A stretch of DNA of 64,000 bases from Bacillus chungangensis (GTDB taxonomy: Bacteria; Bacillota; Bacilli; Bacillales; Bacillaceae_C): assembly GCF_030812995.1 (NCBI RefSeq), contig NZ_JAUSTT010000013.1:1-64000 (forward strand), written 5' to 3'. Each line of letters begins with the position of its first letter. Within the stretch, counting starts at the first letter, position 1. Under the pieces are notes generated by a model. The model saw only the letters and a list, made by a program, of their open reading frames with translations. It ran no database searches and was not told the DNA's origin. This document shows, one piece after another, positions 62,671 through 64,000 of this stretch. The translations under genes and the position numbers were made by a program.

Positions 62671-64000
62671 ATGGCTATCAATTTAGCAAAAGAAAACGCT
62701 CACGAATTTGAGATAGAAACCTTCATCCATGAAGCAAAGCAGGCTCAAAAAGTATATGCCGATTTTACCCAAGAACAAGTAGATAAAATTGTGGAAGCTG
62801 TTTCATTGGAATTAACAGAAGCAGCAGAGGATTTAGCGATAAAAGCTCATACGGAAACAGGCTTTGGAAATATAAAAGATAAAACAACGAAAAATTTATT
62901 TGCCAGCCAGCAGGTATATGAGAGCATCAAAAATGAAAAGACTGTTGGTGTTATTCATCGGGATGACGTAAATAAAGTAATAGAGGTTGGAGTGCCAATG
63001 GGTGTTATTGCAGCACTTGTTCCTGTTACTAACCCGACATCAACGGTTATTTTTAAAACATTAATTGCATTAAAAACGAGAAATGCAATTGTATTATCAC
63101 CTCATCCAAAAGCAGTCAATACAATTGTTGAAGCAGCACGTTTAGTAGAGGCAGCAGCAATAGAAGCTGGTGCACCGAAAGGAATAGTACAAGTAATTGA
63201 GTCACCAAGTCTAGAAGGAACACAAGCTTTGATGAAGCATGATGATATAGCGTTAATTTTAGCGACTGGCGGAGGTCCAATGGTAAAAGCCGCTTACTCT
63301 TCAGGCAACCCAGCAATTGGTGTAGGACCTGGTAACGCACCAACATTTATTGAAAAAACCGCTGATATAAAAGCAGCTATTGATAAAATTATTACGAGTA
63401 AGACATTCGATCATGGCACGATCTGCGCTTCGGAACAGTCACTTGTCGTAGAGAAAAGTGTGAAAGAACAAGTTGTTCAGGAATTGAAAAACCGGCATGC
63501 TTATTTTATGAATCAAAAGGAATCAGAACAAGTTGCGAAGTTTATCATGCGAGAAAATGGCACAATGAACCCACAAATTGTAGGAAAACCAGCAACCGAT
63601 ATTGCGAAACTATGTGGCATTATTATTCCTACTGACACTACTGTTCTTATTTCAGAAGAAACAACAATAGGTTCAGACAATCCTTATTCACGCGAGAAAT
63701 TGACTCCTATTTTAGCCTTGTATACCGTTGATGATTGGGAGGAAGGAATAGCTACATGTAACGCTATTTTAGAAAATGAAGGTGCTGGTCATACAGCTAT
63801 TTTGCATACGACTGATGGCGATTTAGTACAAGATTTTGGTTTGCGTATTAAAGCATCACGCATTTTGATTAACACGCCTGGAACATTTGGAGGAATCGGC
63901 TTATCAACGAAGCTCTCTCCATCTTTAACGCTAGGTTGTGGTGCAATAGGTGGCAGTAGTATTACAGATAATGTAAGTATCCGACAATTAATGAATATTA
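62671..64000 (+). CDS. Acylating aldehyde dehydrogenase (partial, runs off the window)
   Basis: NAD- and CoA-dependent aldehyde dehydrogenase; 443 codons are present and the frame is open to the window edge. The nucleotide-binding region is VGVPMGVIAALVPVTNPTSTVIFKTLIALKTRNAIVLSPHP near 108-150, and the catalytic cysteine lies in FDHGTICASEQS (about C253). The C-terminal part NPYSREKLTPILALYTVDDWEEG and SPSLTLGCGAIGGSS is shared by acetaldehyde dehydrogenases of the EutE/AdhE group and by sulfoacetaldehyde dehydrogenase SauS. Without the 3' end it cannot be told whether an alcohol dehydrogenase domain follows (AdhE). RBS AAAGGGGA. Confidence 0.88.
   Translation, partial: MAINLAKENAHEFEIETFIHEAKQAQKVYADFTQEQVDKIVEAVSLELTEAAEDLAIKAHTETGFGNIKDKTTKNLFASQQVYESIKNEKTVGVIHRDDVNKVIEVGVPMGVIAALVPVTNPTSTVIFKTLIALKTRNAIVLSPHPKAVNTIVEAARLVEAAAIEAGAPKGIVQVIESPSLEGTQALMKHDDIALILATGGGPMVKAAYSSGNPAIGVGPGNAPTFIEKTADIKAAIDKIITSKTFDHGTICASEQSLVVEKSVKEQVVQELKNRHAYFMNQKESEQVAKFIMRENGTMNPQIVGKPATDIAKLCGIIIPTDTTVLISEETTIGSDNPYSREKLTPILALYTVDDWEEGIATCNAILENEGAGHTAILHTTDGDLVQDFGLRIKASRILINTPGTFGGIGLSTKLSPSLTLGCGAIGGSSITDNVSIRQLMNI

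Overview
This 64 kb window is chromosomal DNA of a low-GC, endospore-forming Firmicute, most likely a Bacillaceae member. The reasons are: the tail of a 23S rRNA gene followed by a tRNA cluster whose order follows Bacillus subtilis trnD, LicT-type antitermination with cre sites, the sporulation-linked genes prkA and yhbH, a CotD-like coat gene, and strong AGGAGG ribosome binding sites throughout.

Layout. 1-1630: 3' end of 23S rRNA (no 5S follows) and 13 tRNA genes. 1609-8423: an island flanked by an 18-bp repeat of the tRNA-Leu 3' end, carrying a complete type I restriction-modification system (hsdM, hsdS, hsdR) and a decayed XRE regulator, with no integrase. 8780-13700: aryl-beta-glucoside use (6-phospho-beta-glucosidase, LicT antiterminator, EIIBCA permease) with three RAT/terminator switches and a cre. 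13700-17880: gene debris, a copper-amine-oxidase-like secreted protein, and a BlaI/M56 pair whose protease has an unusual repeat-rich C-terminus. 17970-27205: 3-hydroxybutyrate/acetoacetate catabolism (bdhA, hbd, thiolase, sigma-54 activator, GntP permease, scoAB) with two good sigma-54 promoters. 27360-30100: an interrupted nucleotidyltransferase gene, tRNA-Gly, and a TetR/NAD(P)-epimerase pair sharing an operator. 30210-35962: two-component system and FtsX-type ABC exporter. 36238-42168: B3/4-domain protein, queG, amidase, trmL, a 30-residue membrane peptide, prkA. 42426-47718: PrpR-like regulator, KdgT-like permease, DUF1537 kinase and PdxA2, a D-threonate/D-erythronate pathway. 47945-51753: chemoreceptor and secreted lipase. 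52269-61100: yhbH cut at codon 342 by a reduced prophage-like element (large serine recombinase, SF2 helicase, frameshifted ImmA-like gene, CotD-like coat gene, holin, two-domain endolysin). 61662-64000: AraC-type response regulator and the start of an acylating aldehyde dehydrogenase.

The most unusual feature is a family of dispersed, hairpin-rich, non-coding repeats: six full copies (about 159 to 340 bp) and two remnants. All six full copies lie in the same orientation. Each has TTTAT-like sequence at both ends and no terminal inverted repeats, but has internal palindromes. One copy interrupts a nucleotidyltransferase gene, and removing exactly 153 bp restores that reading frame. The pattern resembles IS200/IS605-type palindrome-associated elements moved in trans. 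Several right ends supply or abut the stop codon of a gene converging on them.
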